This document shows, in pieces, positions 56,505 through 64,000 of a DNA stretch of 64,000 nt (positions are counted from its first letter, which is position 1; each line of letters begins with the position of its first letter). Below the pieces are notes generated by a model. That model worked only from the letters and a program-made list of their open reading frames with translations, was not told where the DNA came from and ran no database searches. Where the stretch lies: NCBI GenBank assembly GCA_963844575.1, contig CAWJOU010000005.1, positions 992,001-1,056,000 on the forward strand, read 5' to 3'. The translations under genes were made by a program, and so were the position numbers. Source of the DNA: DASZUK01 sp963844575. GTDB lineage: Bacteria > Actinomycetota > Acidimicrobiia > Acidimicrobiales > RAAP-2.

Positions 56505-58379
56505 CTACTTGGCCTTGGTCGTCGTCGTCTTCGGGGCCGTCGTCGTGGTCGTCGTGGTGGCCTTCGGCAGCGGGGCGTTCAACGCCTGAACCATGAGTGT
56601 GGCCAGCTGCTTGGCCCCTGTCGGCTTCAGGTGGACGCCGTCTGTATAGAACCATGTCGGGTGGCTGGCACTGTCGACGTTCCAGTTGAGCAGGGTGACG
56701 TTGGGATAGCCGGCGGCCACTGTGGCGATGACCTGGTTGACCTGTGTCTGCCAGGACCGGGGGACCCGCGTGTTGACGAGGACGATCTTCTGCATCGGCC
56801 CCAGTGAGTTGAGCAGTGTGCGCAACTGTGTCGGCGTGTACGGGCCGTTCGTGCCGAGCTCGATGATCAGCCGGTTACCGACATCGCCGTCGGCCTTCAG
56901 CGTCGGCACTGTGGCGAGCACCTGGACGAGCTGCTGGCCGACCTTGGCGTCGATGTCGATGCCCGGCAGCATCTGCTGGAGGTACGGCGCGGCGTCGATC
57001 ATGACCGAGTCGCCGATGGCCGTCACCCCCTGGCCGGCCGGTGGTGGCGGGGCGGTGGTCGGCGGGACGGTCGAGCCGCCCGCGGCGCCGGTGGTCGTCG
57101 GACCGATGGTGGTCGTCGGATGGCGCGGCGGCGTGATGCTCGTCACCTTCGACGCCGAGGCCATCGGCGGCGCGGACACCGCGCCGGAGAGACCGACCGT
57201 GCAGAGGACGATGTTGAGGGAGACGAGCCCGCCGACGATCCACTCGACCGGCGTCAGCCGGCGCCACGACCACTGGTGCCGCTTGACGCGCTGCCAGAGC
57301 CGGCCGAGCGCGCCGTGGCGGACCGGCTGCTCGATGTACCGCCACGAGAGCGCGGCCAGCCCGATGGAGGCGACGATCTGGAGGACGGCCCGCAGCAGGT
57401 TGGGCGGGGCGTTGTTCGGCGTCGTGAGGACGATGACCGGGTAGTGCCAGAGGTAGATCCCGTAGGAGCGCTCGCCGATCCAGCGCAGCGGCTCGACGCC
57501 GAGGAGCTTCCCGAACCGGGCGCTCGGGTGGACGACGACCGCGATGACGACCGCGGTGAGGACGGAGAGCAGCACGAGCCCGCCGCGGTAGAGGAAGGCG
57601 CTGTACTGGTCGGTGCGCCAGAACATGACGAAGATGCCGACGAGCGCGACGCCGCCAGCGCCGTCGAGCAGGTTCCGGGCTCCGGTCGTGATGTTGGCGA
57701 ACGTCTGGGTCCGGGGGAGCGCGAGGGCCAGCGCCGCCCCGATCAATAGGGCGAAGGCCCGGGTGTCGGTGCCTTCGTAGACCCGTGTCGGGTCCGTCGG
57801 GGAGAAGAGCACGCCCATGGCCAGCGCCGAGGCGACGGCGCCGGAGAGGACGATGACGATCTGCGCCTGGCGGCTGTGCACCCACTTCATCCCGGCCAGC
57901 ACGATGAACGGCCAGACGAGGTAGAACTGCTCCTCGATGGCCAACGACCAGAGGTGGCCCAGCGGGGACGGCGGCCCGAACTTGGCGAAGTACGAGACGT
58001 GCTGGAAGATAAACCACCAGTTGCTGTAGTAGAAGATCCCGGGCACGAGGTCGCTGCGCAGCGCCGACAGTTGGGCCCGGTCGAAGAGGGTGACCCACCC
58101 GGTGACGACGAAGAGCATGACGAGCAGGGCCGGCAGCAGCCGGCGGGCTCGTTTCAGCCAGAACGTCGGCAGCGCGATGGCGTGGCGCCGCCGGTACTCC
58201 GCTACCAGCAGGTCGGTGATCAGGTAGCCGGAGAGGACGAAGAACACCCCGACTCCGAGCAGGCCGCCGCGGGCCCACGAGAAGTTGAGGTGGTACGCGA
58301 TGACGGCGAGGACGGCGATGGCGCGGAGCCCGTCCAGTCCTGGGAGGTACCGGCCGTCCCCCTCGACCGGCTTAGGCAC
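56505..58379 (-). CDS. OafA/YrhL-type membrane acyltransferase with SGNH domain
   Basis: A 624-residue two-domain O-acyltransferase that decorates surface glycans. The acyltransferase_3 domain (20-370, about ten spans) has LPGLDGLRAIAVLAVIAYH, GVGVFFVLSGYLITDLL, RARRLLPAL and HLWSLAIEEQFYLVWP. The outer SGNH domain (450-600) has AIGDSVMIDA, ELGTNGPYT and the late TDGVHLKPTG. The tail is Thr/Lys rich. GTG at 58379 is 4 bases after GGAGGG; a TTG at 58397 is possible but less good. Likely acts with gmd-derived sugars, by inference. Confidence 0.9.
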   Translation of the reverse strand: MPKPVEGDGRYLPGLDGLRAIAVLAVIAYHLNFSWARGGLLGVGVFFVLSGYLITDLLVAEYRRRHAIALPTFWLKRARRLLPALLVMLFVVTGWVTLFDRAQLSALRSDLVPGIFYYSNWWFIFQHVSYFAKFGPPSPLGHLWSLAIEEQFYLVWPFIVLAGMKWVHSRQAQIVIVLSGAVASALAMGVLFSPTDPTRVYEGTDTRAFALLIGAALALALPRTQTFANITTGARNLLDGAGGVALVGIFVMFWRTDQYSAFLYRGGLVLLSVLTAVVIAVVVHPSARFGKLLGVEPLRWIGERSYGIYLWHYPVIVLTTPNNAPPNLLRAVLQIVASIGLAALSWRYIEQPVRHGALGRLWQRVKRHQWSWRRLTPVEWIVGGLVSLNIVLCTVGLSGAVSAPPMASASKVTSITPPRHPTTTIGPTTTGAAGGSTVPPTTAPPPPAGQGVTAIGDSVMIDAAPYLQQMLPGIDIDAKVGQQLVQVLATVPTLKADGDVGNRLIIELGTNGPYTPTQLRTLLNSLGPMQKIVLVNTRVPRSWQTQVNQVIATVAAGYPNVTLLNWNVDSASHPTWFYTDGVHLKPTGAKQLATLMVQALNAPLPKATTTTTTTAPKTTTTKAK

Positions 58380-58501
58380 GGGTCCCTCCGAGCGCAACCG
58401 GTCGTCGGCAGTGATGGTACGGCGTCGAGATCACTTCCGCGAGGTCGGTGTCGGGGGAACGGAGCGGGGCCATTCTGGCACGCGGCCGTCGCCGAGCCGG
58501 G

Positions 58502-59251
58502 TCAAACGAGCGGCCACGGGTAGGGCGGCCACTCCCGGTCGTCGTCCGGTTCCGGCAGCCCGCCGGCCTCGACGAGGGCCTCGGCCCGGGCGGTGAGCGC
58601 GGCGACCTCGGCCGGGTCGAGCAGCTCGGCCAGTCGGTCCGGCCACCCGTCGGCGAGGAGCCGGCGGACGTCGGCCAGCGGCCGATCGGCCAGTGGCTCG
58701 CCGGCGAAGTCCCAGATCACCGTGCGGAGCTTCGGCTCGGTGTGGAACGTGAGGCCGTGATCGATGGCCCACAGCCGGTCCTCGGCCAGCAGCACGTGGC
58801 CGCTCTTGCGGTCGGCATTGTTGGCCAGGACGTCGAACGCGGCGATCACCGCGAGCGTCGGCTGCCAGATCTCGTCGTCGCGCAGGGTGAAGTAGTGCGA
58901 CGTGCCGTCCTCGACGACCAGCCGCTGCACCGATCCCGGCCCGAACGGCGCCTCGTGCCGTTCGACCGTCTCGGGCACCAACGCCCAGCCGAGCGCCTCG
59001 GAGAGGACGTAGGCCGCCACCTCGCGGCGGTGCAGCCCGTTCGGGAAGTCCCAGAGCGGGCGCTCGCCCCGGGCCGGCTTGTAGACGGCCAGCCGTTCCG
59101 TGTCGCCGAGGGCGCAGGTGACGAGGAGCGTGGCGTTCGAGCTGCCGGCGATCCGGCCGTGGACCGTCATCTCCCCGCGGCCGAGGATCTCGGCGACCGT
59201 CGGCTCGGCCGCTCCGGAGGCTGGGCTCGGGGTCACGGGGCTCGGGGTCAT
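58502..59251 (-). CDS. SCO1664-family protein (PI3/4-kinase-like fold)
   Basis: A 249-residue member of the actinobacterial SCO1664 family, distantly similar to phosphatidylinositol 3/4-kinases. Marks are LAVYKPARGERPLWDFP (Lys near 56), REVAAYVLSEALGW, DVLANNADRKSGHVLL (catalytic-loop-like) and WAIDHGLTFH (metal Asp). Substrate unknown. It ends a conserved trio with DUF3090 and a phosphomutase-like protein. The first 12 residues come from a repeated TGACCCC stretch. Confidence 0.88.
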   Translation of the reverse strand: MTPSPVTPSPASGAAEPTVAEILGRGEMTVHGRIAGSSNATLLVTCALGDTERLAVYKPARGERPLWDFPNGLHRREVAAYVLSEALGWALVPETVERHEAPFGPGSVQRLVVEDGTSHYFTLRDDEIWQPTLAVIAAFDVLANNADRKSGHVLLAEDRLWAIDHGLTFHTEPKLRTVIWDFAGEPLADRPLADVRRLLADGWPDRLAELLDPAEVAALTARAEALVEAGGLPEPDDDREWPPYPWPLV

Positions 59252-59275
59252 GGGACCGGGGTCACGCGACCGGGG

Positions 59276-59773
59276 TCACGTGACCGGCGGCCGGTGCCCG
59301 TTCGTACGCGGGCAGTCGTGACCGGACGGGTCGAGCGGCAGCCCGCAGAGCGGGCACGGTGGCCGTCCGGCCTCGACCAGCTGGGTGGCGCGGATGGCGA
59401 ACGCGGCCGCCTGCTCCCGGGTGACGGCGATCCGGGCCACCGAGCCGTCCTCGTCGTCTTCGCCGGCCTCCTCGACGACGACGACCAGTCGGTCGAGGTC
59501 GTCGTCATAGGAGACGCCGATGGTGCCGACGACCCAGTCCGGCTCGACGTCGACGTCGAAGTCCAGGTCGTCGGGGAGGTGGCCGGGTCGGCCGAGCTCG
59601 CGGACCAGCCGTCCGAGATAGCTGGCCAACACGGCGACCTGTTGTTTCTCGACCTTGACGGTCAGTGACACCGGACCCTGCAGACAATGGAGCAGGAACA
59701 GTCTTGCGCCGACCGATCCGGCCGTCCCGACCGAGAAGCGGTCGGGGGAGTCGAGGTCGAGGTCGTCGCTCAT
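59276..59773 (-). CDS. DUF3090 family protein
   Basis: A 165-residue protein of the actinobacterial DUF3090 family. It has a compact beta-rich core (FSVGTAGSVGARLFLLHC, VSLTVKVEKQQVAVLASYL, DWVVGTIGVSYDDDLDRLVV) and a C-terminal zinc-ribbon-like segment CPLCGLPLDPSGHDCPR. Always next to the SCO1664-like and phosphomutase-like genes, so the three likely act together; the role is unknown. ATGA overlap with the upstream gene. Confidence 0.9.
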   Translation of the reverse strand: MSDDLDLDSPDRFSVGTAGSVGARLFLLHCLQGPVSLTVKVEKQQVAVLASYLGRLVRELGRPGHLPDDLDFDVDVEPDWVVGTIGVSYDDDLDRLVVVVEEAGEDDEDGSVARIAVTREQAAAFAIRATQLVEAGRPPCPLCGLPLDPSGHDCPRTNGHRPPVT

Positions 59774-60408
59774 GACAGCTCCAAAGAAGTCAACGAGTCC
59801 ACCGCGTTGACGCAGAGGACGTGCGGCCCGTCGGCCCCGTAGACGATCGCCGTGACCGAGCACGGCGAGACGACGAGACGTTGGAAGAGGTCGAGGGGGA
59901 CGCCGGCCGCCGTGGCGACGACGGCCTTGATCGGGTCGGCGTGCGAGACCGCGACGATCGTTTCGCCCGGGTGGGCGGCGACCAGCTCCAGCACCGCCGC
60001 GGTGGTCCGCGTCGACATCTCGGCGAACGACTCGCCGTCCGGGAAGCGGAACCCGCCCGGCCAGCGCTGCACCGTCCGCCAGTCGTTCGTCCGGGCCAGC
60101 CGCTTCAACTGGCCGCCGGTCCATCGGCCCATGTCGCACTCGATCAGCCCGGGCTTCGTCCGGACCCGGACACCGACGGCCCGGGCGATCGGCGCGGCCG
60201 TCTCCTTCGTCCGTTCGAGCGGGGACGCGTAGACCGCGCTCGGCCGGTGCCGCAGGGCGCCGATCCGTTCGGCGACCCGCTCGGCCTGCTGGCGTCCCTC
60301 GTCGGCCAGGTGGAGGCCGGGGGACCGGCCCGGCAGGACCGCCCCGGTGGTCGGGGTGCGGCCGTGGCGAACGAGCAGCACCGTCGTCGGCTTCGGCGTG
60401 GTGGGCAC
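59770..60408 (-). CDS. Histidine phosphatase, MSMEG_4193-type phosphomutase-like
   Basis: A 212-residue histidine phosphatase-fold protein. The catalytic His is in LLVRHGRTPTTGAVLPG (RHG near 18), Arg in YASPLERTKETA near 69, the acid in GLIECDMGRWTGG and the second His in IVAVSHADPIKAVV. First gene of the conserved DUF3090/SCO1664 operon. The GTG at 60408 is 8 bases after a minus-strand TACGAT, so the message is leaderless. Confidence 0.9.
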   Translation of the reverse strand: MPTTPKPTTVLLVRHGRTPTTGAVLPGRSPGLHLADEGRQQAERVAERIGALRHRPSAVYASPLERTKETAAPIARAVGVRVRTKPGLIECDMGRWTGGQLKRLARTNDWRTVQRWPGGFRFPDGESFAEMSTRTTAAVLELVAAHPGETIVAVSHADPIKAVVATAAGVPLDLFQRLVVSPCSVTAIVYGADGPHVLCVNAVDSLTSLELS

Positions 60409-60416
60409 GGGAGCCC

Positions 60417-60426
60417 ATCGTAGGCT
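60417..60426. promoter_or_regulatory. Overlapping divergent -10 elements, phosphomutase operon and udgB
   Basis: Minus-strand TACGAT (60417-60422) is 8 bases before the GTG at 60408; plus-strand TAGGCT (60421-60426) is 7 bases before the GTG at 60434. They share two bases. Both messages look leaderless; the start codons are only 25 bp apart. Confidence 0.5.
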
Positions 60427-60433
60427 CCCGGTC

Positions 60434-61147
60434 GTGAACGGCTCCTCTCCGGCCTCGGGCGCGACGTCCCTGCCTCGAGCACTGCCGCGACCGTTGGCCG
60501 CCCTCGAGCGGGAGATCGTCGGTTGCCGGGCGTGCCCACGGCTCGTCGCCTGGCGGGAGGAGGTGGCGGCCCATCCCCGGGCGTCGTTCGCCGGCGAGAC
60601 GTACTGGGGGCGGCCGGCGCCGGGGTTCGGCGACCCGGCGGCCCGGCTGGTCATCGTCGGCTTGGCTCCGGCCGCCCACGGGGCCAACCGGACCGGCCGG
60701 GTCTTCACCGGCGACCGTTCCGGCGACTGGCTCTACGCCGCGCTCTGGCGGGCCAGCTACGCCAACCAGCCGCAGAGCGTCGCCCGGGACGACGGCCTCG
60801 AGCTCTGTGGGGCATGGGTGTCCGCGGCCGTCCGCTGTGCGCCGCCGGCCAACAAGCCGACGCCCGACGAGCGGGAGCGGTGCCTGCCGTACCTCCGGCG
60901 GGAGCTGGACCTGCTGACCGGCGTCCGGGTGGTCGTCGTCCTCGGCCAGTTCGCCTGCAATGTCGTCGCCGGTCTCTACGGTCTCCGGCCGCGGCCCCGT
61001 TTCGCCCACCTCGCCGAACACCCGCTACCGGATGGCCGGACGCTCCTGTGCTCGTACCACCCGAGCCAGCAGAACACCTTCACCGGCGTGCTCACCGAGC
61101 CGATGTTCGACGCCGTCTTCGCCCGGGCCCGCCAGCTCGGCGCCTGA
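60434..61147 (+). CDS. udgB: Family 5 uracil-DNA glycosylase (UdgB)
   Basis: A 237-residue DNA repair enzyme that removes uracil and other damaged bases. It has the family 5 motif A GLAPAAHGANRTGRVFTGD, with Ala/Gly where families 1-4 keep a polar catalytic residue, and motif B CSYHPSQQNTFTG at the end. Four Cys for a 4Fe-4S cluster are in VGCRACPRL and later (VRCAPP, QFACNVV). GTG start, leaderless. Divergent from the phosphomutase operon. Confidence 0.92.
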   Translation: MNGSSPASGATSLPRALPRPLAALEREIVGCRACPRLVAWREEVAAHPRASFAGETYWGRPAPGFGDPAARLVIVGLAPAAHGANRTGRVFTGDRSGDWLYAALWRASYANQPQSVARDDGLELCGAWVSAAVRCAPPANKPTPDERERCLPYLRRELDLLTGVRVVVVLGQFACNVVAGLYGLRPRPRFAHLAEHPLPDGRTLLCSYHPSQQNTFTGVLTEPMFDAVFARARQLGA

Positions 61148-61154
61148 CGGGAAC

Positions 61155-61325
61155 ATGATGCCGTTCGACGACCTGGAAGCGATCGAGGAGACGGCGTTCT
61201 GGCAGTCCCAGCCCGGGGTGGAGGTCGAGATCGCCGCTGGCCGACGTGAAGCCGAGGCCGGGAACCTGACGGACGAGGCGGCGATCCGACGCCGTTACGA
61301 CGGCGAGAAGCCGACCCGGACGTGA
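61155..61325 (+). CDS. Small acidic hypothetical protein
   Basis: A 56-residue protein (MPFDDLEAIEETAFWQSQPG near the start) with Glu/Asp-rich helices and an Arg/Lys C terminus. Acidic, short, and 7 bases after udgB, so likely co-transcribed. It resembles the size and charge of antitoxins but no toxin adjoins it and no family is recognised. Two adjacent ATGs (61155, 61158) are both possible. Confidence 0.55.
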   Translation: MMPFDDLEAIEETAFWQSQPGVEVEIAAGRREAEAGNLTDEAAIRRRYDGEKPTRT

Positions 61326-61342
61326 AGCCGGCCGGGACGTGA
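61307..61342 (+). repeat. Duplicated stop region of the small acidic gene
   Basis: GAAGCCGACCCGGACGT and GAAGCCGGCCGGGACGT follow one another (17-bp period, one base apart), each followed by GA to make a TGA; the first TGA is the stop codon. Confidence 0.7.
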
Positions 61343-61348
61343 GGTCCT

Positions 61349-62476
61349 TCAGGGAGCCGGCGCCGGCAGCCGTCCGGGCATCGGCACGGCGGTGGCCGGC
61401 CACCGCTTCCGGCTGACCCGGCTGAGGCGGCGCATGAGCGCGACCGCGCCCGGGTCGTCGTCGGCCGGCCGGATCTCGACCGCGTCGGCCGCGACCATGG
61501 CGTGGAACACCTCGCGCCCCCGTTCGGTCCGCACGAGCGTGAGCGTCCAGTCGTTGAACGCCCCGATCCCGCCGGTCGAGATGTCGGCGTGCTCGGCCGC
61601 GAAGTCCGGGCACGACTTACACCCCTCCCGCGTCCAGGCGTGGGCCTCTTTCAGCGGGATCTCGTGGTAGCCACCGTCGCGGGTCCAGACCTGGAAGACG
61701 CCCTTGATGTTCATCTTCACGATGTCCTGACGAGCCAGCCCGTAGCGGGCCTCGAACAGCTCCGGGAAGATGGCGTCGTCGAACGTCTTCGAGCAGAGCA
61801 GTCCGATGGTGAGGGTGAACCGACGGGCCACCTTGCCGGCCTTGCGGGCGGCCATCACCGGCGGTGCGGACGCCTGGCAGCCCATCCCGACGAGGGCGAT
61901 CCGCTCCGCGCCGCCTTCGATCGCCTCGGCGTAGGCCATCGGGTTGGCCGAGTACGTGTACCGCGACCCGGCCGTCGCCAGCACGTCGGCCCGGGTGCGG
62001 GCGACGGCGGGCCGGGCCTTCCACGTCGATCCGTCGCCTTCCAAGGCAGAGACGAGCGCGGCGTCGATCACGTCGTTCTCGAGCGCCCAGACGAGCAGGG
62101 CGGAGACGAAACCGCCGTCCTGACCGGCGGTGTGCAGCTCCGGGTCGGTCGCCCGGGCCAGGACGACGTCCTGGGCGATCCCGGCGACCTCGTCGTCGGT
62201 CCGCTCCCGGCCGAACAGGTGCTGGTCGATCTCCGGCTCCCACGTCCGGAACCTCGGGCACGCTCGCGTGCACAGCGTGCAGCCCTTGACGCCGTGGGTG
62301 CAGTTGTCCGTCCCGCCTGTCTCGGCGACGTGGAACGGTTTGTACCGCCCGTCCGTGTCGTCGTAGCCGAGCACGTCGTACGGGCAGACGACGACACAGG
62401 CCGAGCAGCCGGTGCACAGCCCGGACGTGACGACCTCTGTGTACAGGTGGGACCAGTGGAGCTTCTCGGGAGGCAC
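61349..62476 (-). CDS. FrhB-like coenzyme F420 hydrogenase/dehydrogenase beta-subunit family protein
   Basis: A 375-residue iron-sulfur flavoprotein. Two ferredoxin-type Cys clusters lie at the start (GLCTGCSACVVVCPYD near 18-33 and GCTLCTRACPR near 69-79), followed by the FrhB N domain (TAGQDGGFVSALLVWALE) and C domain with LVGMGCQASAPP, GLLCSKTF and CKSCPDFAAEHADIS. Members bind FAD and pass electrons to F420, ferredoxin or other acceptors. No hydrogenase genes are near, so the partner is unknown. GTG 62476 is 7 bases after a minus-strand TAGGGT, leaderless. Confidence 0.88.
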   Translation of the reverse strand: MPPEKLHWSHLYTEVVTSGLCTGCSACVVVCPYDVLGYDDTDGRYKPFHVAETGGTDNCTHGVKGCTLCTRACPRFRTWEPEIDQHLFGRERTDDEVAGIAQDVVLARATDPELHTAGQDGGFVSALLVWALENDVIDAALVSALEGDGSTWKARPAVARTRADVLATAGSRYTYSANPMAYAEAIEGGAERIALVGMGCQASAPPVMAARKAGKVARRFTLTIGLLCSKTFDDAIFPELFEARYGLARQDIVKMNIKGVFQVWTRDGGYHEIPLKEAHAWTREGCKSCPDFAAEHADISTGGIGAFNDWTLTLVRTERGREVFHAMVAADAVEIRPADDDPGAVALMRRLSRVSRKRWPATAVPMPGRLPAPAP

Positions 62477-62546
62477 GGGGCCCACCCTATCGAGCGGCCT
62501 CCTTCTGGCGCCGGGAATTCGTACCGTCGCCGCCGACGACCGGCTC

Positions 62547-62936
62547 TCAGGGCTCGATGACGTCGAGCCCTTCGACCCTCGCCGCTTTTCGGAGGGCCTC
62601 GTCGAACGTCGCCACCGCGCCACCATGGGTCAGGGCGGCCAGGAGGACGCAGCAGTCCGGCATCTTGAGCCGCGTCCGGGAGCGAAGCCACGCCAGCCGC
62701 TCGATCGAGCCCTCGACGAACGGCGACTCGGTCACGCCGAGATCCTGGAGGATGACCTGCACCTCGTCCAACCGGCCGGCTCGGGCCGGTCCCACCATCG
62801 TCTCGGCCAGGGTGAGCGTGTTGGCGCGCAGCTCCTGGCCGAACGCCTCGGCGATCACCCGCTCGGCGGCCTCGTGATGGGGATCGTCCTCGTCGAGGTA
62901 GCCGATCATGACGGTGGCGTCGAGGACGACGGCCAT
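62547..62936 (-). CDS. PIN-domain toxin (second VapC-like)
   Basis: A 129-residue PIN-domain ribonuclease. Acidic metal residues are Asp6 (VVLDATVMIG), Glu near 44 (LTLAETMVG), Asp near 93 (LKMPDCCVLLAA) and Asp near 111 (ATFDEAL). Not closely like the VapC at 24.6 kb. One base separates it from the upstream antitoxin gene. Likely an RNase held in check by that protein. Confidence 0.9.
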   Translation of the reverse strand: MAVVLDATVMIGYLDEDDPHHEAAERVIAEAFGQELRANTLTLAETMVGPARAGRLDEVQVILQDLGVTESPFVEGSIERLAWLRSRTRLKMPDCCVLLAALTHGGAVATFDEALRKAARVEGLDVIEP

Positions 62937-62937
62937 C

Positions 62938-63201
62938 TCAGTCGGGCCACTCGTCGCGGAGCTTGGTCAGGTAGTCCTCTTCGAAGACGCCCGTCACGGC
63001 CCCACTGTGCCGGTGGACCAGCTCGAGCCACTTCGCCCGTTCGGTCCCATCCTTCTGCCTCGCCGCACGGTTCCCCTCCATCGCCAGGCGGACCAGCAGT
63101 TGTGACCGGCTCAGCCCGGGCCATCGCTGGGCGGCGGCATCGAGCGCCTCGGCGAGATCATCGGTCTCCGTGACGAAGTGACGCGGGCGCGTCGTCGGCA
63201 T
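62938..63201 (-). CDS. Antitoxin partner of the PIN toxin
   Basis: An 87-residue protein upstream of a PIN toxin. The middle (TDDLAEALDAAAQRWPGLSRSQLLVRLAMEG) fits a ribbon-helix-helix DNA-binding pair of helices, and the acidic end (VFEEDYLTKLRDEWPD) is the usual toxin-binding tail. Start ATG 63201 with TACGCT exactly 6 bases upstream on the minus strand; a longer upstream start would run through the operator repeats. Confidence 0.8.
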   Translation of the reverse strand: MPTTRPRHFVTETDDLAEALDAAAQRWPGLSRSQLLVRLAMEGNRAARQKDGTERAKWLELVHRHSGAVTGVFEEDYLTKLRDEWPD

Positions 63202-63207
63202 ACGATC

Positions 63208-63244
63208 AGCGTAGCACCTTGGACAAAGGTGTAACACCTTGGAC
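63208..63244 (-). promoter_or_regulatory. Operator-promoter of the second toxin-antitoxin pair
   Basis: The -10 TACGCT (63208-63213) is followed upstream by AAGGTGTAACACCTT, a 15-bp palindrome (63226-63240), and by the direct repeat GTAGCACCTTGGAC / GTAACACCTTGGAC (63211, 63231; 20-bp period). This is the usual layout for antitoxin autoregulation. Confidence 0.6.
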
Positions 63245-63283
63245 GACCGGCATGTTGGTGGCGTTCCGGTACGGTCGCCCGAC

Positions 63284-64000
63284 GTGCCGGAGATGCTGGA
63301 GGTCGAGTACTACCGCCGGCTGGCCGAGAAGGCGTTGTACCGTCCGGTCGCGGCCGTCGCGGTACCCGACCCACACGTGCTGCGGGGCCAGGTCCGGCCG
63401 GCCGCCCTCCGGAGGGTGCTGGTCGGGCGTTCGTTGGTGGCCGCCCGTCGACGGGGCAAGCTCCTGCTCCTCGACGTCGACGGCGGCCCGACGTTGGGCA
63501 TGCGGTTCGGGATGACCGGCGACCTCGTCCTCGACGACCAGCAGGCGATCGGGGAGCTGCTGTACGCGCCGGTCGGCTTCGGCCGCCAGTGGGTGCGGTT
63601 CGGGCTGCGGTTCGCCGACGGCGGATCGCTGCTGTTGCACGACCCCCGCCGGTTCGGACGGGTCGAGCTCGACCCGTCCGAGGAGCAGCTCGGTCCGGAC
63701 GCGGCGACGGTCACGCTGGCGCAGCTCCGGGCGGCGTTGGCCGTCCGGCGATCTCTATCCGGCCAGGCGGGTGGCGGCCCGCCGCTCAAGGCCCGGCTCC
63801 TGGACCAGTCCCACCTGGCCGGGCTCGGGAACCTGCTCGTCGACGAGATCCTGTGGCGGGCCGGCCTGTCGCCGCGACGGCCGTCGGGTTCGCTCAGCGA
63901 CGTGGAGCTCCGACGTCTGCACCGGCATATCCGGACCACCGTCGCCCGGCTGCTCGACCGAGGCGGCTCGCACACCGGGGACCTGATGGCCGAGCGACGA
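63284..64000 (+). CDS. mutM: Formamidopyrimidine-DNA glycosylase family (MutM/Nei), 3' end outside window
   Basis: The first 239 residues of a Fpg/Nei-family base-excision enzyme for oxidised purines. After Met removal the N terminus is Pro2-Glu3 (MPEMLEVEYYRR), the catalytic pair; Lys is in RRGKLLLLDVDGG, and the helix-two-turn-helix has LLDQSHLAGLGNLLVDEILW near 185. The zinc-finger end that would tell MutM from Nei is past the window. MPEMLE is close to the usual MPELPE. GTG 63284 is 8 bases after TACGGT, so leaderless. Confidence 0.88.
   Translation, partial: MPEMLEVEYYRRLAEKALYRPVAAVAVPDPHVLRGQVRPAALRRVLVGRSLVAARRRGKLLLLDVDGGPTLGMRFGMTGDLVLDDQQAIGELLYAPVGFGRQWVRFGLRFADGGSLLLHDPRRFGRVELDPSEEQLGPDAATVTLAQLRAALAVRRSLSGQAGGGPPLKARLLDQSHLAGLGNLLVDEILWRAGLSPRRPSGSLSDVELRRLHRHIRTTVARLLDRGGSHTGDLMAERR

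Noticed and set aside
1..64000. tRNA, rRNA, CRISPR array, insertion sequence, prophage or attachment site
   Set aside because: No tRNA-like cloverleaf, rRNA stretch, regular direct-repeat array with spacers, transposase or integrase was seen; the two toxin-antitoxin pairs alone do not make a mobile island.

Overview
The window is very GC-rich, densely coded DNA from a free-living, aerobic, high-GC actinobacterium. The mix points to a deep-branching lineage such as Acidimicrobiia rather than Streptomyces or Mycobacterium. Actinobacterial markers are a WhiB protein next to a PdtaS-type kinase, DUF3107, and the DUF3090/SCO1664/phosphomutase trio. An F420-type beta subunit, a mycofactocin-type dehydrogenase and a complete System I cytochrome c maturation cluster are also present. 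This placement is inferred from gene content only; there is no rRNA, tRNA, CRISPR array, transposase or phage gene in the window.

Layout. 1-5.8 kb: an SRPBCC protein (cut by the window edge), a crotonase, a PaaX-type regulator divergent from a fatty acid desaturase, a sigma-B/F-type partner-switching module and a VOC protein. 5.8-11.7 kb: valS and cysS, divergent from one 20-bp gap, then a cold-shock protein and an acyl-CoA dehydrogenase. 11.7-24.4 kb: a catabolic block (D-aminoacylase-like amidohydrolase, dienelactone hydrolase, acyl-CoA ligase, TIM-barrel amidohydrolase, mycofactocin-dependent SDR, EthD protein, alpha/beta hydrolase coupled to a luciferase-like monooxygenase, CocE hydrolase, FadR-type regulator, class II aldolase). 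24.4-31.1 kb: VapBC, a large membrane/kinase-like fusion, a tyrosine phosphatase that seems to start at CTG, TetR, a glycosyltransferase and GDP-mannose dehydratase. 31.1-39.2 kb: ccdA and ccmABCDEFGHI, mostly with overlapping stops and starts. 39.2-42.4 kb: an Fe-S locus (cysteine desulfurase and SufR-like regulator divergent from Mrp). 42.5-51.6 kb: a secreted PstS-like protein, a dGTPase-like HD protein, DUF3107, two ArsA/Get3-type ATPases, a PHP phosphatase, PdtaS and WhiB. 51.7-64 kb: a glycerophosphodiesterase, EtfBA, a DUF4143 ATPase, a decayed gene, an OafA-type acyltransferase, the phosphomutase/DUF3090/SCO1664 operon divergent from UdgB, an FrhB-like protein, a second PIN toxin pair and a MutM/Fpg gene cut by the window end.

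How it fits together. The acyl-CoA ligase, dehydrogenase, crotonase and EtfBA outline beta-oxidation-type carbon use, with electrons leaving through ETF and the mycofactocin and F420 pools. The ccm block makes c-type cytochromes. SufR, NifS-like desulfurase and Mrp handle Fe-S supply, and WhiB, UdgB and the FrhB-like protein are likely Fe-S clients.

Regulatory DNA is unusually readable. About a dozen genes have a TANNNT hexamer 6-9 bases before the start codon, the actinobacterial leaderless pattern. At least three divergent pairs share one symmetric -10 read in both directions. A perfect CRP-type palindrome lies upstream of whiB. Three genes (ccmI, the cysteine desulfurase, the second ArsA) each carry an apparent one-base G/C insertion in a short homopolymer, which looks more like a consensus error than decay. 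No stretch above 300 bases lacks a gene or gene remnant.
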